22,781 nucleotides of DNA from Clostridiaceae bacterium (GTDB taxonomy: Bacteria; Bacillota; Clostridia; Oscillospirales; Acutalibacteraceae): assembly GCA_016293225.1 (NCBI GenBank), contig JAEDEQ010000024.1:1-22781 (forward strand), in the 5' to 3' direction. A model generated the notes under the pieces. That model made no database searches, was not told where the DNA came from, and saw nothing but the letters and a program-made list of their open reading frames with translations. Numbering within the stretch: the first letter of the stretch is position 1; each line of letters starts with the position of its first letter. Below are positions 1 through 7,953 of this stretch, one piece after another. Made by a program: the position numbers and the translations under genes.

Positions 1-41
1 GAAAGCGAAAGGCTGCTCAGCTTTTTAAAAAGCTTTTTCAT
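1..41 (-). CDS. 5' end of an unidentified gene, truncated by the window edge
   Basis: Only 13 complete codons are visible: an ATG at position 41 reading leftward, giving MKKLFKKLSSLSL and running off the edge. A purine-rich ribosome site (AAAGGGGG, about 8 bases before the ATG) supports the start. The ATG lies 22 bases after the stop of the preceding VanZ gene, so this is probably the next cistron of the polysaccharide operon. The lysine-rich start followed by hydrophobic residues would fit a signal peptide or N-terminal membrane segment, but 13 residues are too few to name a family. Confidence 0.6.
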   Translation of the reverse strand, partial: MKKLFKKLSSLSL

Positions 42-63
42 TTTTCTTTCCCCCTTTCGTAAA

Positions 64-678
64 CTATCCGATATGCATAAGTTCGCGCAGGACGAGAAGC
101 AGAACCGTTATTTCATAAACCGTAAAAAGCGGAAGAAGCCCCGTCAAAAACCGCCTTGGCTTTGCAATGTTAAAGCAGCCGTCTTTTATTTCCGCCGCAG
201 TCATTGCGCGGTAAAGGCCGAAGCCGACCGCTGCGCCGAGCGTGTTGTTGATAATATCGTCCGTTTCGCAGACCCCGAGCGAAAAAGCATATTGAAAGCC
301 TTCGGCAAAAAGGCTCAGTAAAAACGCAAAAGGGAGCACACCGCGTTCCCTTTTTCCAAAGGCAAACGGCAAAAGAAAGCCTATAGGTATAAAAATTGCA
401 ATGTTCTCAATTATCTGCATAAAAACATCAAGCGCATAATATTTGCTGACGCTCGCCCTGTATGACCAGAACGGCATAAGCTCTGTTTGTGCATCATACG
501 GGCTGCGTGAAAACACGGCAAGATAAAGGAACAAGGCGCAAAAACCGGCGCCGCAAAATGCTCCGATAAATCGAAGCAGCTTTTCTTTCCCTTTATATTT
601 AAGCACATAATAAAGCGCGGCAAACAAGGCAAGGCCCAGAAACAAAAGCAGCAAAAAAAGCAGGTCGCGCAACACCAT
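64..678 (-). CDS. VanZ-like membrane protein
   Basis: A roughly 204-residue integral membrane protein with about five hydrophobic segments. The VanZ signature is visible: an N-x-x-x-F-x-P-x-G stretch (NIAIFIPIGFLLPF) followed by E-x-x-Q and then CETDDIINNTLGA. VanZ-like proteins are poorly understood membrane proteins named after the teicoplanin-resistance factor, and they often occur beside envelope polysaccharide genes. This is the last complete gene of the operon, directly after the flippase. I chose the ATG at 678, just past the flippase stop. A GTG at 690 overlapping that stop is an alternative that adds four residues. Family assignment is firm; the biochemical role is unknown. Confidence 0.85.
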   Translation of the reverse strand: MVLRDLLFLLLLFLGLALFAALYYVLKYKGKEKLLRFIGAFCGAGFCALFLYLAVFSRSPYDAQTELMPFWSYRASVSKYYALDVFMQIIENIAIFIPIGFLLPFAFGKRERGVLPFAFLLSLFAEGFQYAFSLGVCETDDIINNTLGAAVGFGLYRAMTAAEIKDGCFNIAKPRRFLTGLLPLFTVYEITVLLLVLRELMHIG

Positions 679-683
679 ACCTA

Positions 684-2240
684 TCAGCACTCTTTCTTTT
701 TGATTTTTGAGACAAGCTTTTTCAAAAAGTCGTTCAGAACAATACTGTAAATTTCTTTAAACTGCGGCGTTTTAAAAACAAAAAGCAGATAAACCGCATT
801 GAAAACTATGGAATACACAACGAGCCTGAGAGCAAAGCCCGGCACACCGCCGAGGGCAATATACTTAACAGCAAAATATCCCAAAGCGCAGGAGACGCCG
901 GCGGCAGCAAAATGGAACAGGCTCATTGCTCCGTATTCCCGGACTCTGCGTTCAAAGATATATTTATATAGAACATATGCGTCAACAATGCCGTATGAAA
1001 AAATTCTCGTTATCGTTGTTGCAAAGAAAACGCCGGAAAGACCGATAAGCTTTCCGAGTACTACGGAAAGCACAATGTTCATTACGGAGGACAGAACCGC
1101 AACATAGCGCCCGTGAACAAACGAGCCGGTGGTCATTCTGTAGGTTGCGGTCGGCGAATGGAAAGAGCTTATATAAAACGTTGAAGCCAAAGCGAAAACG
1201 GTAATGGGTTCAAGCACCCATTTTGAGCCGAACACAAGCTCAATAAACTGCGACCCGAACACAAACACGCCCGAAGCGCAAAAACCGTATACCCAGCCGC
1301 AGATGAATACCATGCTTTTGAAAACGAAATACTTTTTCTCCTTATCCGCCGTTGCATTGAGGTTTCCGACGCTCGCCGTTACCGCTTTCGGTATCTGATC
1401 AACAACTGCGGATATTGCCGTAATTATCATCAGGTAGTTATCAGAAAAGCCGACGGCTTCAAGGCTAATGAGCCTTGTAATAATAATGTTATCCGTTCCG
1501 TTCATGATTGCGCTGCCGATTTTATAAATCAGAAGCGCGCGGACTCCGGAAAAAATATTATTTCTTTCGCTTTTGTCAAGCTTTTTAATATTTTTGCCTT
1601 TAATTTCCGGATAAAGTCTGTTTGCTTTTTCGGCAAGCATGATGTTTTCAACTATCATTAACACAAGCTGAACCGAAAGATAGCCATAAAAGCTTTTGAA
1701 CAAAAGCAGAACGGCGGCCTGAAGAACAACGCGCAGAAACTTGAAAACAATTCCGTAGGCTGAAATAATGTAGCTTTTCTGCGCAGCGCCGATTAGCGTC
1801 TGCTTATATGAGACGAAATATGAAACACCTGTGTTGAGAAGATAGAAAAGATATATTATAACAAGGTTTTCCGGAATGTCCGGCTTGCTTTTGATTATCA
1901 CGCCGAAAAAAGGAATCACCGCAAGACCGGCAACGAGAACAAAGCACCCGATTATTCTGTAAACAATTTTGTAAAGCTGCATCAAAGACGCAATTTTTTC
2001 ATTGTCGTCCTCTGCAATGGGCTTATAGAGGTGAAAGGCGATTGCCTGCGCAACTCCGAGCTCCGCAAAGGAAAGGAGCGTGAGAACATTTGAAAAAAGG
2101 CCGCTGATTCCGAGATAGGTCTCGCCGAGAGTTCTGATAAATACCGCACGCAGCGCAAAGCTCAATAACGTGTAAAGAACATATGAAACAAGAGAAACCG
2201 CAAGATTTCTTGTGCTGTTTTTCTTTCTTGATGAATCCAT
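684..2240 (-). CDS. Wzx-type polysaccharide flippase (MATE/MOP superfamily)
   Basis: A 518-residue protein with about 12-14 hydrophobic segments along its length, the usual size and layout of Wzx/RfbX oligosaccharide flippases. The N-terminal part has the family's conserved pattern (RxxFIRTLGExYLGISGLFxNVLxLLSFAELG; only key residues given). In Wzx/Wzy pathways the protein moves the undecaprenyl-pyrophosphate-linked repeat unit to the outer face of the membrane for polymerisation. The start at 2240 is chosen because AAAGGAGG lies six bases upstream; a TTG six codons earlier falls within that ribosome-site region. It sits 14 bases after the LicD stop, and its own stop nearly abuts the VanZ start, so it is in the same transcript. 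Together with the EpsG-like gene it defines this as a Wzx/Wzy-type locus. Confidence 0.9.
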   Translation of the reverse strand: MDSSRKKNSTRNLAVSLVSYVLYTLLSFALRAVFIRTLGETYLGISGLFSNVLTLLSFAELGVAQAIAFHLYKPIAEDDNEKIASLMQLYKIVYRIIGCFVLVAGLAVIPFFGVIIKSKPDIPENLVIIYLFYLLNTGVSYFVSYKQTLIGAAQKSYIISAYGIVFKFLRVVLQAAVLLLFKSFYGYLSVQLVLMIVENIMLAEKANRLYPEIKGKNIKKLDKSERNNIFSGVRALLIYKIGSAIMNGTDNIIITRLISLEAVGFSDNYLMIITAISAVVDQIPKAVTASVGNLNATADKEKKYFVFKSMVFICGWVYGFCASGVFVFGSQFIELVFGSKWVLEPITVFALASTFYISSFHSPTATYRMTTGSFVHGRYVAVLSSVMNIVLSVVLGKLIGLSGVFFATTITRIFSYGIVDAYVLYKYIFERRVREYGAMSLFHFAAAGVSCALGYFAVKYIALGGVPGFALRLVVYSIVFNAVYLLFVFKTPQFKEIYSIVLNDFLKKLVSKIKKKEC

Positions 2241-2254
2241 CACGTTCCTCCTTT

Positions 2255-3118
2255 TCAAGCGTTCCTTGCTTTTTCAACAGCCTCTTTGAGCTTATCAAGG
2301 TCAACATCCTCACAGCCGCAGAAGGAGTTTGCGTGCGCTGTCCTTTTGTCCTCCGGCGGCAAGGTCATATAATCTTTTCCGTAGGTTATTTCAAGATATG
2401 TTTCAAAGCCGCACGGAACACTCATTGAAATACCCTCAAACGGCATTTCAATACTCCCTCTGCAAACATCCTCTTCTTTAAAAGTGGAAATTTTATAGCT
2501 GTAGCACGAGCCCCAGTTTGTAACATATCCGCCCTTTGCGTTTTTGTCTGCCGTCATAATGCGTTTAAGGCGTTTGTTGATATACTCAAAGCTCATAGCA
2601 CGGGAAAGCAGCCTGAAAACGCACTGAACCAAAAAATTGTTTGCCTTTGCGCCTTTACCGGTCAGTGCCTTGGTTACCTTAAAGCGCTTTATATGGAAAA
2701 GTGTTATTTTTGCAGCATTCTGATATGCTCTGTAAAGACGCCTTTTTACATTCGTTTTGTCATAAACAAAAATATCAACGCACAGCTCACTCGTCTTACC
2801 GGCATTGTTTACATAGCAAAGCTTCGGATATTCCTGATAGTAATACCGGTTTGTTTCCGGGGAAATCAGGGAAAAGCCGCTTGGAAGATTTTCTTTGAAA
2901 GATGATAAAAGCTTATCGTAATCCTCCCTGCGGATAATCACATCAATATCGTCATCCCACGGAATAAAGCCCTTGTGGCGGACTGCTCCGAGCAAGGTTC
3001 CGCCGGTGGCGTAATACTCTATTCCGGCAAGTTCGCACTGCCTTTTGAACTCGGCAAAAAGGCCGAGCAGATACAGCTGCGCTTTTTCAAGCGATGGGTC
3101 TTTTGCGTTCAATTTCAT
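2255..3118 (-). CDS. LicD family phosphotransferase
   Basis: A 287-residue cytosolic protein with the LicD/fukutin signature near its N-terminus: GGTLLGAVRH (about 39-48) followed by GFIPWDDDIDV (50-60), where the aspartates coordinate the metal and nucleotide in this nucleotidyltransferase-like fold. LicD enzymes transfer phosphocholine or another phospho-substituent to surface glycans; the donor cannot be read from sequence. No choline kinase, cytidylyltransferase or choline transporter gene (licA/B/C) is seen here, so phosphocholine is not assured and another phospho-group (for example phosphoethanolamine or ribitol phosphate) is possible. I chose the ATG at 3118, with AGGA just upstream, over a TTG four codons earlier. 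It lies 24 bases after the preceding glycosyltransferase gene. Confidence 0.88.
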   Translation of the reverse strand: MKLNAKDPSLEKAQLYLLGLFAEFKRQCELAGIEYYATGGTLLGAVRHKGFIPWDDDIDVIIRREDYDKLLSSFKENLPSGFSLISPETNRYYYQEYPKLCYVNNAGKTSELCVDIFVYDKTNVKRRLYRAYQNAAKITLFHIKRFKVTKALTGKGAKANNFLVQCVFRLLSRAMSFEYINKRLKRIMTADKNAKGGYVTNWGSCYSYKISTFKEEDVCRGSIEMPFEGISMSVPCGFETYLEITYGKDYMTLPPEDKRTAHANSFCGCEDVDLDKLKEAVEKARNA

Positions 3119-3142
3119 CAATCCTGTCAAATAAAGTTCTTT

Positions 3143-4186
3143 TTATATACCCAGAACATTCATTACCTTTTCCGCCCAGGAATCGAGCGAATACTTTTCG
3201 AGCAATATTTTCCTGTTATATTCTGCGTTTTCAAAGGTCATTGCAGTTTCCCTGCACTTTTTCAAAGCGGCGGCAAGGCTGTTTGCGTCGCCTGTTTTAA
3301 AAACAAAAACATTCTTCATTTCCCACGCCCAGTCGGTACCCTCAATATCGGAGATAACGCACGGGAGTCCGGAATAAAGCGCTTCGGCAATAGCGGCTGC
3401 AAAGCCCTCGGTGATGCTTGCCGACAGGAAAATATCCGTGTTGTCATAAAGCGAGGCAACATTATCGGTAGGCTCAATTGTTTCAAGCCAGGGCGGCGTT
3501 TCCTTAAACCTTGCGGCAATATAATCTTTTGTTGCCTGCTGGCAGGAAACAGAGAGTGTAAGTCCGTTTACACCGCTTTCAAAAGCGTCGCATGCGGTAT
3601 CAAAGCCTTTGACCTGCGGCTGCCAGCCGAGAATGAGCACACGCTTCTTTTCCTCAGCATAATTTTCTCTGATATGAAGGCGCGAAAAATCGATTCCGTC
3701 GCAAATTGTGCAGGCCTTTTTTCGGCCGGCAACAGCCGTCAGCTTTTTGCCGACAGCCGGCGAAACACCTATTGAAAATGTTCTGTTTGCACCGATAATT
3801 CTGTATTTTATAAAATATTTTAGCTTTTTTAAAACCGTTTCGGTTCTGACATTCATTCTGCAATGCCAAACATTCCGGGTAAACGGCGCCGCTATACGCG
3901 ACGAGATATCCCAGCCGCTGAAGTGCGAATAGATAACGTCAATCTTTTCGTCCTTGAATATTTTCCTCAAGGCCTTTATCGTTGAAAAGGAATACGGCGC
4001 ATACGGAAGAAAGTATACCTTTTCATCTTTAAACTGCGAAATCCATCCGCGTTCCTTAACCTCTTGAGGAAAGACGAAGACTATTTTTCCGCCCTTCGCC
4101 TTAACCTTTTCGTTAAGCAGACGGACAGACGAAATGAAGTTTCCCGGATATGGCGCAGCGTAGCTTGCAAGCAGAGCGATGTTCAT
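3143..4186 (-). CDS. Glycosyltransferase family 4 (GT-B fold)
   Basis: A 347-residue protein beginning MNIALLASYAAPYPGNF, a GT-B N-terminal donor/acceptor pattern, with the C-terminal Glycos_transf_1 signature EGFAAAIAEALYSGLPCV (about residues 264-281). That signature contains the two glutamates of the EX7E motif that bind the nucleotide sugar. It should add one sugar to the lipid-linked repeat on the cytoplasmic side of the membrane. The sugar and linkage cannot be told from sequence. Its ATG overlaps the TGA of the PIG-L gene by four bases (ATGA), which points to translational coupling with the deacetylase. Confidence 0.88.
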   Translation of the reverse strand: MNIALLASYAAPYPGNFISSVRLLNEKVKAKGGKIVFVFPQEVKERGWISQFKDEKVYFLPYAPYSFSTIKALRKIFKDEKIDVIYSHFSGWDISSRIAAPFTRNVWHCRMNVRTETVLKKLKYFIKYRIIGANRTFSIGVSPAVGKKLTAVAGRKKACTICDGIDFSRLHIRENYAEEKKRVLILGWQPQVKGFDTACDAFESGVNGLTLSVSCQQATKDYIAARFKETPPWLETIEPTDNVASLYDNTDIFLSASITEGFAAAIAEALYSGLPCVISDIEGTDWAWEMKNVFVFKTGDANSLAAALKKCRETAMTFENAEYNRKILLEKYSLDSWAEKVMNVLGI

Positions 4187-4803
4187 TTTTCCACCTCATA
4201 TTTTATGTGTTTTTCACGGCGAACCCAGTTTTGCCACATATCAAGAACAAAGAGCTGAGACGGATAGATGTTCTTAAAGACTGAGATTTTTTCTTCAACC
4301 GTTTCCGGCTCAAGCTCGGGTAAAGCGGCGTTCTCCTGTTCGGTAACAGTTATATAAATTTCCCCCTCAAATGCGCTCGTCACAGCCTTGTTCACCCGTT
4401 TGTGCATTTCATGGCCGTATTCGCCCGTCGGTGAGTGAGTATACGCTTTTTCAAAATTTCCGCGCGACAGGACGAGCCTGACATTTTTCAAAAGCAGGTC
4501 CTCCCTTTTATCCCTTGACGTCAGAGGAAAATAGGTGTAATGCACGCCGTAATATTTCATTGCTTTCTTAAACTCTTTTATTCTGCGAAGAGACTTTCCG
4601 GTTGTCATCAGCGCAACAAACGGCTTTTCTCTTTTCAGCACGGTATGAAAGAACAGCGCATCGTCATCGGGATGGGCAACAAAAAGAACCGTCTTTTCCC
4701 GGGCAGGCTTTTTATCATTTTTCAAATGGTGCAAAGCGCAAAGCAGAGCGCCGACAGAGCCGTGATACACTCTTGCAAAAAAATCAATAAGTTTCTGTCT
4801 CAT
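4183..4803 (-). CDS. PIG-L/LmbE family N-acetylglucosaminyl deacetylase
   Basis: A 206-residue protein with the PIG-L zinc site: AHPDDDALFF (His44, Asp46, Asp47) and a later GEYGHEMH (His131/His134). Members remove the N-acetyl group from GlcNAc-type sugars (GlcNAc-PI in GPI synthesis, GlcNAc-Ins in mycothiol, sugars in glycopeptides). Here it would expose a free amine on a precursor or on the lipid-linked glycan. Most members read AHPDDE; this one has Asp48 in place of Glu, a conservative change outside the first zinc ligands. The start overlaps the upstream glycosyltransferase end by 20 bases, and the stop overlaps the downstream one by four. The first 35 residues precede the Rossmann-like core and may be a membrane-facing helix. 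Confidence 0.85.
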   Translation of the reverse strand: MRQKLIDFFARVYHGSVGALLCALHHLKNDKKPAREKTVLFVAHPDDDALFFHTVLKREKPFVALMTTGKSLRRIKEFKKAMKYYGVHYTYFPLTSRDKREDLLLKNVRLVLSRGNFEKAYTHSPTGEYGHEMHKRVNKAVTSAFEGEIYITVTEQENAALPELEPETVEEKISVFKNIYPSQLFVLDMWQNWVRREKHIKYEVEK

Positions 4804-5923
4804 CAGTAGCCTCCGTCAGTTCGTCAAAGAGCTTTTCGTGCGCTTTGAGCGTCTCTTCCGTACTGAATTTTTCGCCGCGGATTTTCGCTTTTCGGGCATA
4901 ATGCTCCCTGAGCTTTTTGTCTGTTACCATCTTTTCAAGAGCAGAGTAAAACTCGTCCTCGCTCTTTGCAACAATGCCGTATTCGTTGTTTTTTCCGAGC
5001 AGCTCGCTCATTCCGGAGCATTCAGTTACAACGCAGGGCAGACCCAGAATGAGCGCTTCGGTTGTGGCAGTGCTGAAGCCCTCAAAATATGACGGCAAAG
5101 CAAAAATGTCGCAGCGCGAAAGCAGCCTGTATGGATTGGTCTGATAGCCTGCAAAAACAAAGTCCTTTTCAATCCCCTTTTGCTTGAGCACACAGGCAAT
5201 TTTTTCCTCAAGCGGCCCTGTTCCTATAAGAATAAAGCGGTGCGGAATGTTTTTTTCACACAATATTTCATGCGCCCTCAAAAGCCGTAAAACACCCTTG
5301 TTTCTGATTATCTTGCCGACAAAGCAAATTTTCACCACGTTGTCCGAAAGGAAGGCTTCATCTGCGCTTTCTTTGCTCTTTTTTATTATTTCTGCGGTTT
5401 CATTGACATTATAAAGGCAAACGGTTTTTTCGTAAAGCCCGTTGAAGGAACAAAAATTATTGATAAGGCCGTTTGCCACGCAGACAATGCGGTCAAACGA
5501 AGCATATATGCGGTCGGCCTCCTCTTTACTTTTGAAGCAGCCTTTGTAAAACGCTTCGTCAAGCTCCCGGTGTATCCAGCAGATTTTCTTCGTCTGCTTA
5601 TCCCTGCAGCCGGAAACTATCCGCGCGGTTATACCCTCAAGGTATGATACAACAATATCAAAATGCCTTTCGCCCACAAACTTTTTATATACCTTTTCGG
5701 GCGGCAGATTTTTAAACAGGAAACAATTTCCACGGAAAACTTTTTTAAACAGGAAAATATATTCAATATCATTTTTTAAAAAGCGTTTGTTTACTCCGCC
5801 GTCAAAAACACTGGCAACCGTAATTTTATACTTTTCGCGCGGAAGATTGTTAACAAGGTTCACAAGCACCTTTTCCGCTCCTCCGCCGTCAAGCGTATGA
5901 ATTACAAAAAGAAGTTTTTTCAT
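4784..5923 (-). CDS. Glycosyltransferase family 4 (GT-B fold)
   Basis: A 379-residue GT-B enzyme. The N-terminus reads MKKLLFVIHTLDGGGAEKVL, the classical GT4 start with a GGGAEKV glycine-rich loop. The C-terminal half carries ICFVGKIIRNKG, a GTGPLEEKI loop and EGFSTATTEALILGLPCVV, the EX7E nucleotide-sugar motif at about residues 287-305. It is a cytoplasmic sugar transferase for repeat-unit assembly with unknown donor. GGAGG about eight bases before the ATG supports the start, which lies 12 bases after the EpsG-like gene. The coding sequence looks visibly richer in A/T-ending codons than the dehydrogenase/epimerase genes, as is common for serotype-specific transferases. Confidence 0.88.
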   Translation of the reverse strand: MKKLLFVIHTLDGGGAEKVLVNLVNNLPREKYKITVASVFDGGVNKRFLKNDIEYIFLFKKVFRGNCFLFKNLPPEKVYKKFVGERHFDIVVSYLEGITARIVSGCRDKQTKKICWIHRELDEAFYKGCFKSKEEADRIYASFDRIVCVANGLINNFCSFNGLYEKTVCLYNVNETAEIIKKSKESADEAFLSDNVVKICFVGKIIRNKGVLRLLRAHEILCEKNIPHRFILIGTGPLEEKIACVLKQKGIEKDFVFAGYQTNPYRLLSRCDIFALPSYFEGFSTATTEALILGLPCVVTECSGMSELLGKNNEYGIVAKSEDEFYSALEKMVTDKKLREHYARKAKIRGEKFSTEETLKAHEKLFDELTEATDETETY

Positions 5924-5935
5924 TCTTCCACCCTC

Positions 5936-7048
5936 CTAATAATACCAGCCAAGAACATCGCTGATATATGTCATCTGCCAGTTTACGTCCATCTGATACC
6001 AGAACCAGACGCAATAAAAAGCACCAAAAGCAAGAACAATCACGCTGCGCTCCTTTCCTGCTCTGAAGCAGCTCTTGAACAGCGCCGGATAGGTCAGAAG
6101 CTGATAGATTGTGAAATACTCCGCAAAGCGCGCCATAAGGTTGCCGCCCACGATTGAAGCTGCAATGAAAAACACCGCATTAAGCATGGACATATTAAAC
6201 GCAACGGCATACTCACGCTTTGAGAACAGCGCCCTGTTGTTCCGGAAAGCAAAGCCCAGAGCAATCGGAACAAGCGCAACAAAAGCCCTTATAACATTGA
6301 CGCCCTCGGTCTGCATAAGCTCCGCCATCTGCCTGCTGTATTCGGAATCTTCAAAAAAAATCTGCATTCCGGAAAGGAGCGGATCGATGAAAATCATTGT
6401 AAACGTCAGCCCCACAATAATAAGGTACATTGCCTTGCTCCAGGGTCTGATAAACGAAAAAAGAAGTCCGATTATCATTACATATGCCGTTCCGTGGAAC
6501 TGCGCGGCAAGAACAATTAAAAGTATATATGCAACATACTTTTTTTCAACCAAAAGGCGGTATCCCGCAAAAAGGAGCGTTACGGCAACAAACTGCCTCA
6601 TTCCGTTGAACATATATGCAATCTCTACCGAGGCAACAAAAAGGAAAAGGCTGACCCCGGGCATTGCCGAATAGCGTTTTACAGTCACGCAGATGAACAA
6701 AACCTGAAAGAACGCCGTAATAGTAAGCCATGCATTTGAATTCGGAATAATCATTTTGATTAAAGTTGCAAACTGATAAAACAGTTTATCCTTATTCCGT
6801 ATCTTCAGCATTGCCGAAAAAGTGGGAGTAAGATTATTAAAGGACTCAATATAGTTAACGGTGTCGGCAACCGCTGTTCTCATGCCGATAATAAAAATCA
6901 TCGGGAGCATTGAAAACATCATTGAAACCAAAGTCGGAATCAACCTGACCTCGCCGTTATCCAGAACGCTTTTTTTATTTATGAACCATTTTTTCCAGGT
7001 GAGACCGACAAATGTTGTCCATGCCAGAAGCGACCAATATACAAGCAT
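5936..7048 (-). CDS. EpsG/Wzy-type polysaccharide polymerase
   Basis: A 370-residue membrane protein with roughly ten hydrophobic segments, the usual size for EpsG-family proteins. The EpsG hallmark lies mid-protein: FNGMRQFVAVTLLFAG, then a spaced FHGTAYVM, where the conserved Arg and His sit near the outer membrane face. EpsG proteins are believed to join flipped repeat units into polymer, as Wzy does. This is the only Wzy-like candidate in the window and pairs functionally with the flippase at 684-2240. GGTGAG upstream of the ATG gives a moderate ribosome site. It follows the GT2 gene by 25 bases and precedes a GT4 gene by 12. Confidence 0.85.
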   Translation of the reverse strand: MLVYWSLLAWTTFVGLTWKKWFINKKSVLDNGEVRLIPTLVSMMFSMLPMIFIIGMRTAVADTVNYIESFNNLTPTFSAMLKIRNKDKLFYQFATLIKMIIPNSNAWLTITAFFQVLFICVTVKRYSAMPGVSLFLFVASVEIAYMFNGMRQFVAVTLLFAGYRLLVEKKYVAYILLIVLAAQFHGTAYVMIIGLLFSFIRPWSKAMYLIIVGLTFTMIFIDPLLSGMQIFFEDSEYSRQMAELMQTEGVNVIRAFVALVPIALGFAFRNNRALFSKREYAVAFNMSMLNAVFFIAASIVGGNLMARFAEYFTIYQLLTYPALFKSCFRAGKERSVIVLAFGAFYCVWFWYQMDVNWQMTYISDVLGWYY

Positions 7049-7073
7049 TTGCTCTCACCTGCCTTTCATAATA

Positions 7074-7952
7074 CTACCTGTTCTTAATTCTGATATAAAT
7101 GTTGAGGAGAACGCCGAACGGTATCATCAAAACCGTAAGAAGCTTTTTCGGCGATTTTTTGAGGAAATGCTTTTCCCTTGCAAAAATGCATGAGGATATA
7201 TAATGAATTGCTCCGGTTGCTTTTCCTTTAAAGCTTCCGGCATATTTCATCCTTATAATCCTTGCATACATGAAGCCCTTCGGACTTTGGCGGTACTGTC
7301 TGAAGATGCTTGCGCCCGAGCCGTCCGACTGATATTCAACGCGGCAAAGCGCTTCGTCAAGCACAAGCAATTCATAATCCTGGTCAATCAGCGTATAAAG
7401 CGAGCCGAGCGGAACAAGCTTTTCGCCCTCATATTCCGGATAGGGCGGATATTTTTTCACCACGTCTGTTCGGTAAACAAGCTTTTTGTCTCCGCTTCCG
7501 CCGTTTTTGTAATAAGCGCCGAGCGTTGTTTTCTTCAAATTTTCGGGAAAGCGTGTGCCGATAACATTGTTTTCAAAATCGGTATCGAAGCCGACTATAC
7601 CGGCGTATTTATCACTGCCGTTTTTCTCCCAGAAATCAAGTATCTTTCCGACTGCCTCATCGCCTATTGTATCATCGGAATCAATGCAGGTGTTAAGCTC
7701 GGTTTTTATAAGCTTATAAGCAAGATTATGCGCGGTGTGCATTCCGCCGTTCTCTTTGTGAACATATTCAATTTTAAAGCCGCAGTCCTCTTTTTGAAAG
7801 TTTTCAACAACTTCCTTTGTGTTGTCGGTTGAGCCGTCGTCAACAATCAGCCAGACGAAGCGCTTGTCGCTCTGCTTTTTGAGCGCTTCAAAGGCACGCG
7901 GCAGGGTGTGCGCCCGATTGTATGCGGGGGTAAAGACAGTAAGCCTTTCCAT
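7074..7952 (-). CDS. Glycosyltransferase family 2 (GT-A fold)
   Basis: A 292-residue GT-A enzyme starting MERLTVFTPAYNRAHTL, followed by LIVDDGSTDNT and the metal-binding DSDD (in NTCIDSDDTIGDEA). ENGGMHTAHNLAYK between them is typical of a GT2 subgroup in Firmicutes EPS/CPS clusters. It should transfer a sugar from a UDP- or GDP-donor to the lipid-linked intermediate on the inner face. I start it at the ATG at 7952, one base beyond the upstream gene's TGA. The frame stays open upstream to a TTG, but those extra 51 residues lie inside the preceding gene and precede the universal GT2 beta-strand, so they are unlikely to be real. The near-zero gap suggests coupled translation. Confidence 0.88.
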   Translation of the reverse strand: MERLTVFTPAYNRAHTLPRAFEALKKQSDKRFVWLIVDDGSTDNTKEVVENFQKEDCGFKIEYVHKENGGMHTAHNLAYKLIKTELNTCIDSDDTIGDEAVGKILDFWEKNGSDKYAGIVGFDTDFENNVIGTRFPENLKKTTLGAYYKNGGSGDKKLVYRTDVVKKYPPYPEYEGEKLVPLGSLYTLIDQDYELLVLDEALCRVEYQSDGSGASIFRQYRQSPKGFMYARIIRMKYAGSFKGKATGAIHYISSCIFAREKHFLKKSPKKLLTVLMIPFGVLLNIYIRIKNR

Positions 7953-7953
7953 T

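Noticed and set aside
2975..3775. Long plus-strand open frame of about 266 codons opposite the LicD and GT4 genes
   Set aside because: It is antisense to two genes with clear family motifs, has no coherent domain pattern, and reflects the codon bias of the minus-strand genes.
7203..7832. Plus-strand open frame of about 209 codons opposite the GT2 gene
   Set aside because: The minus-strand frame carries the GT2 motifs; the plus-strand product shows no recognisable domain and is a shadow.
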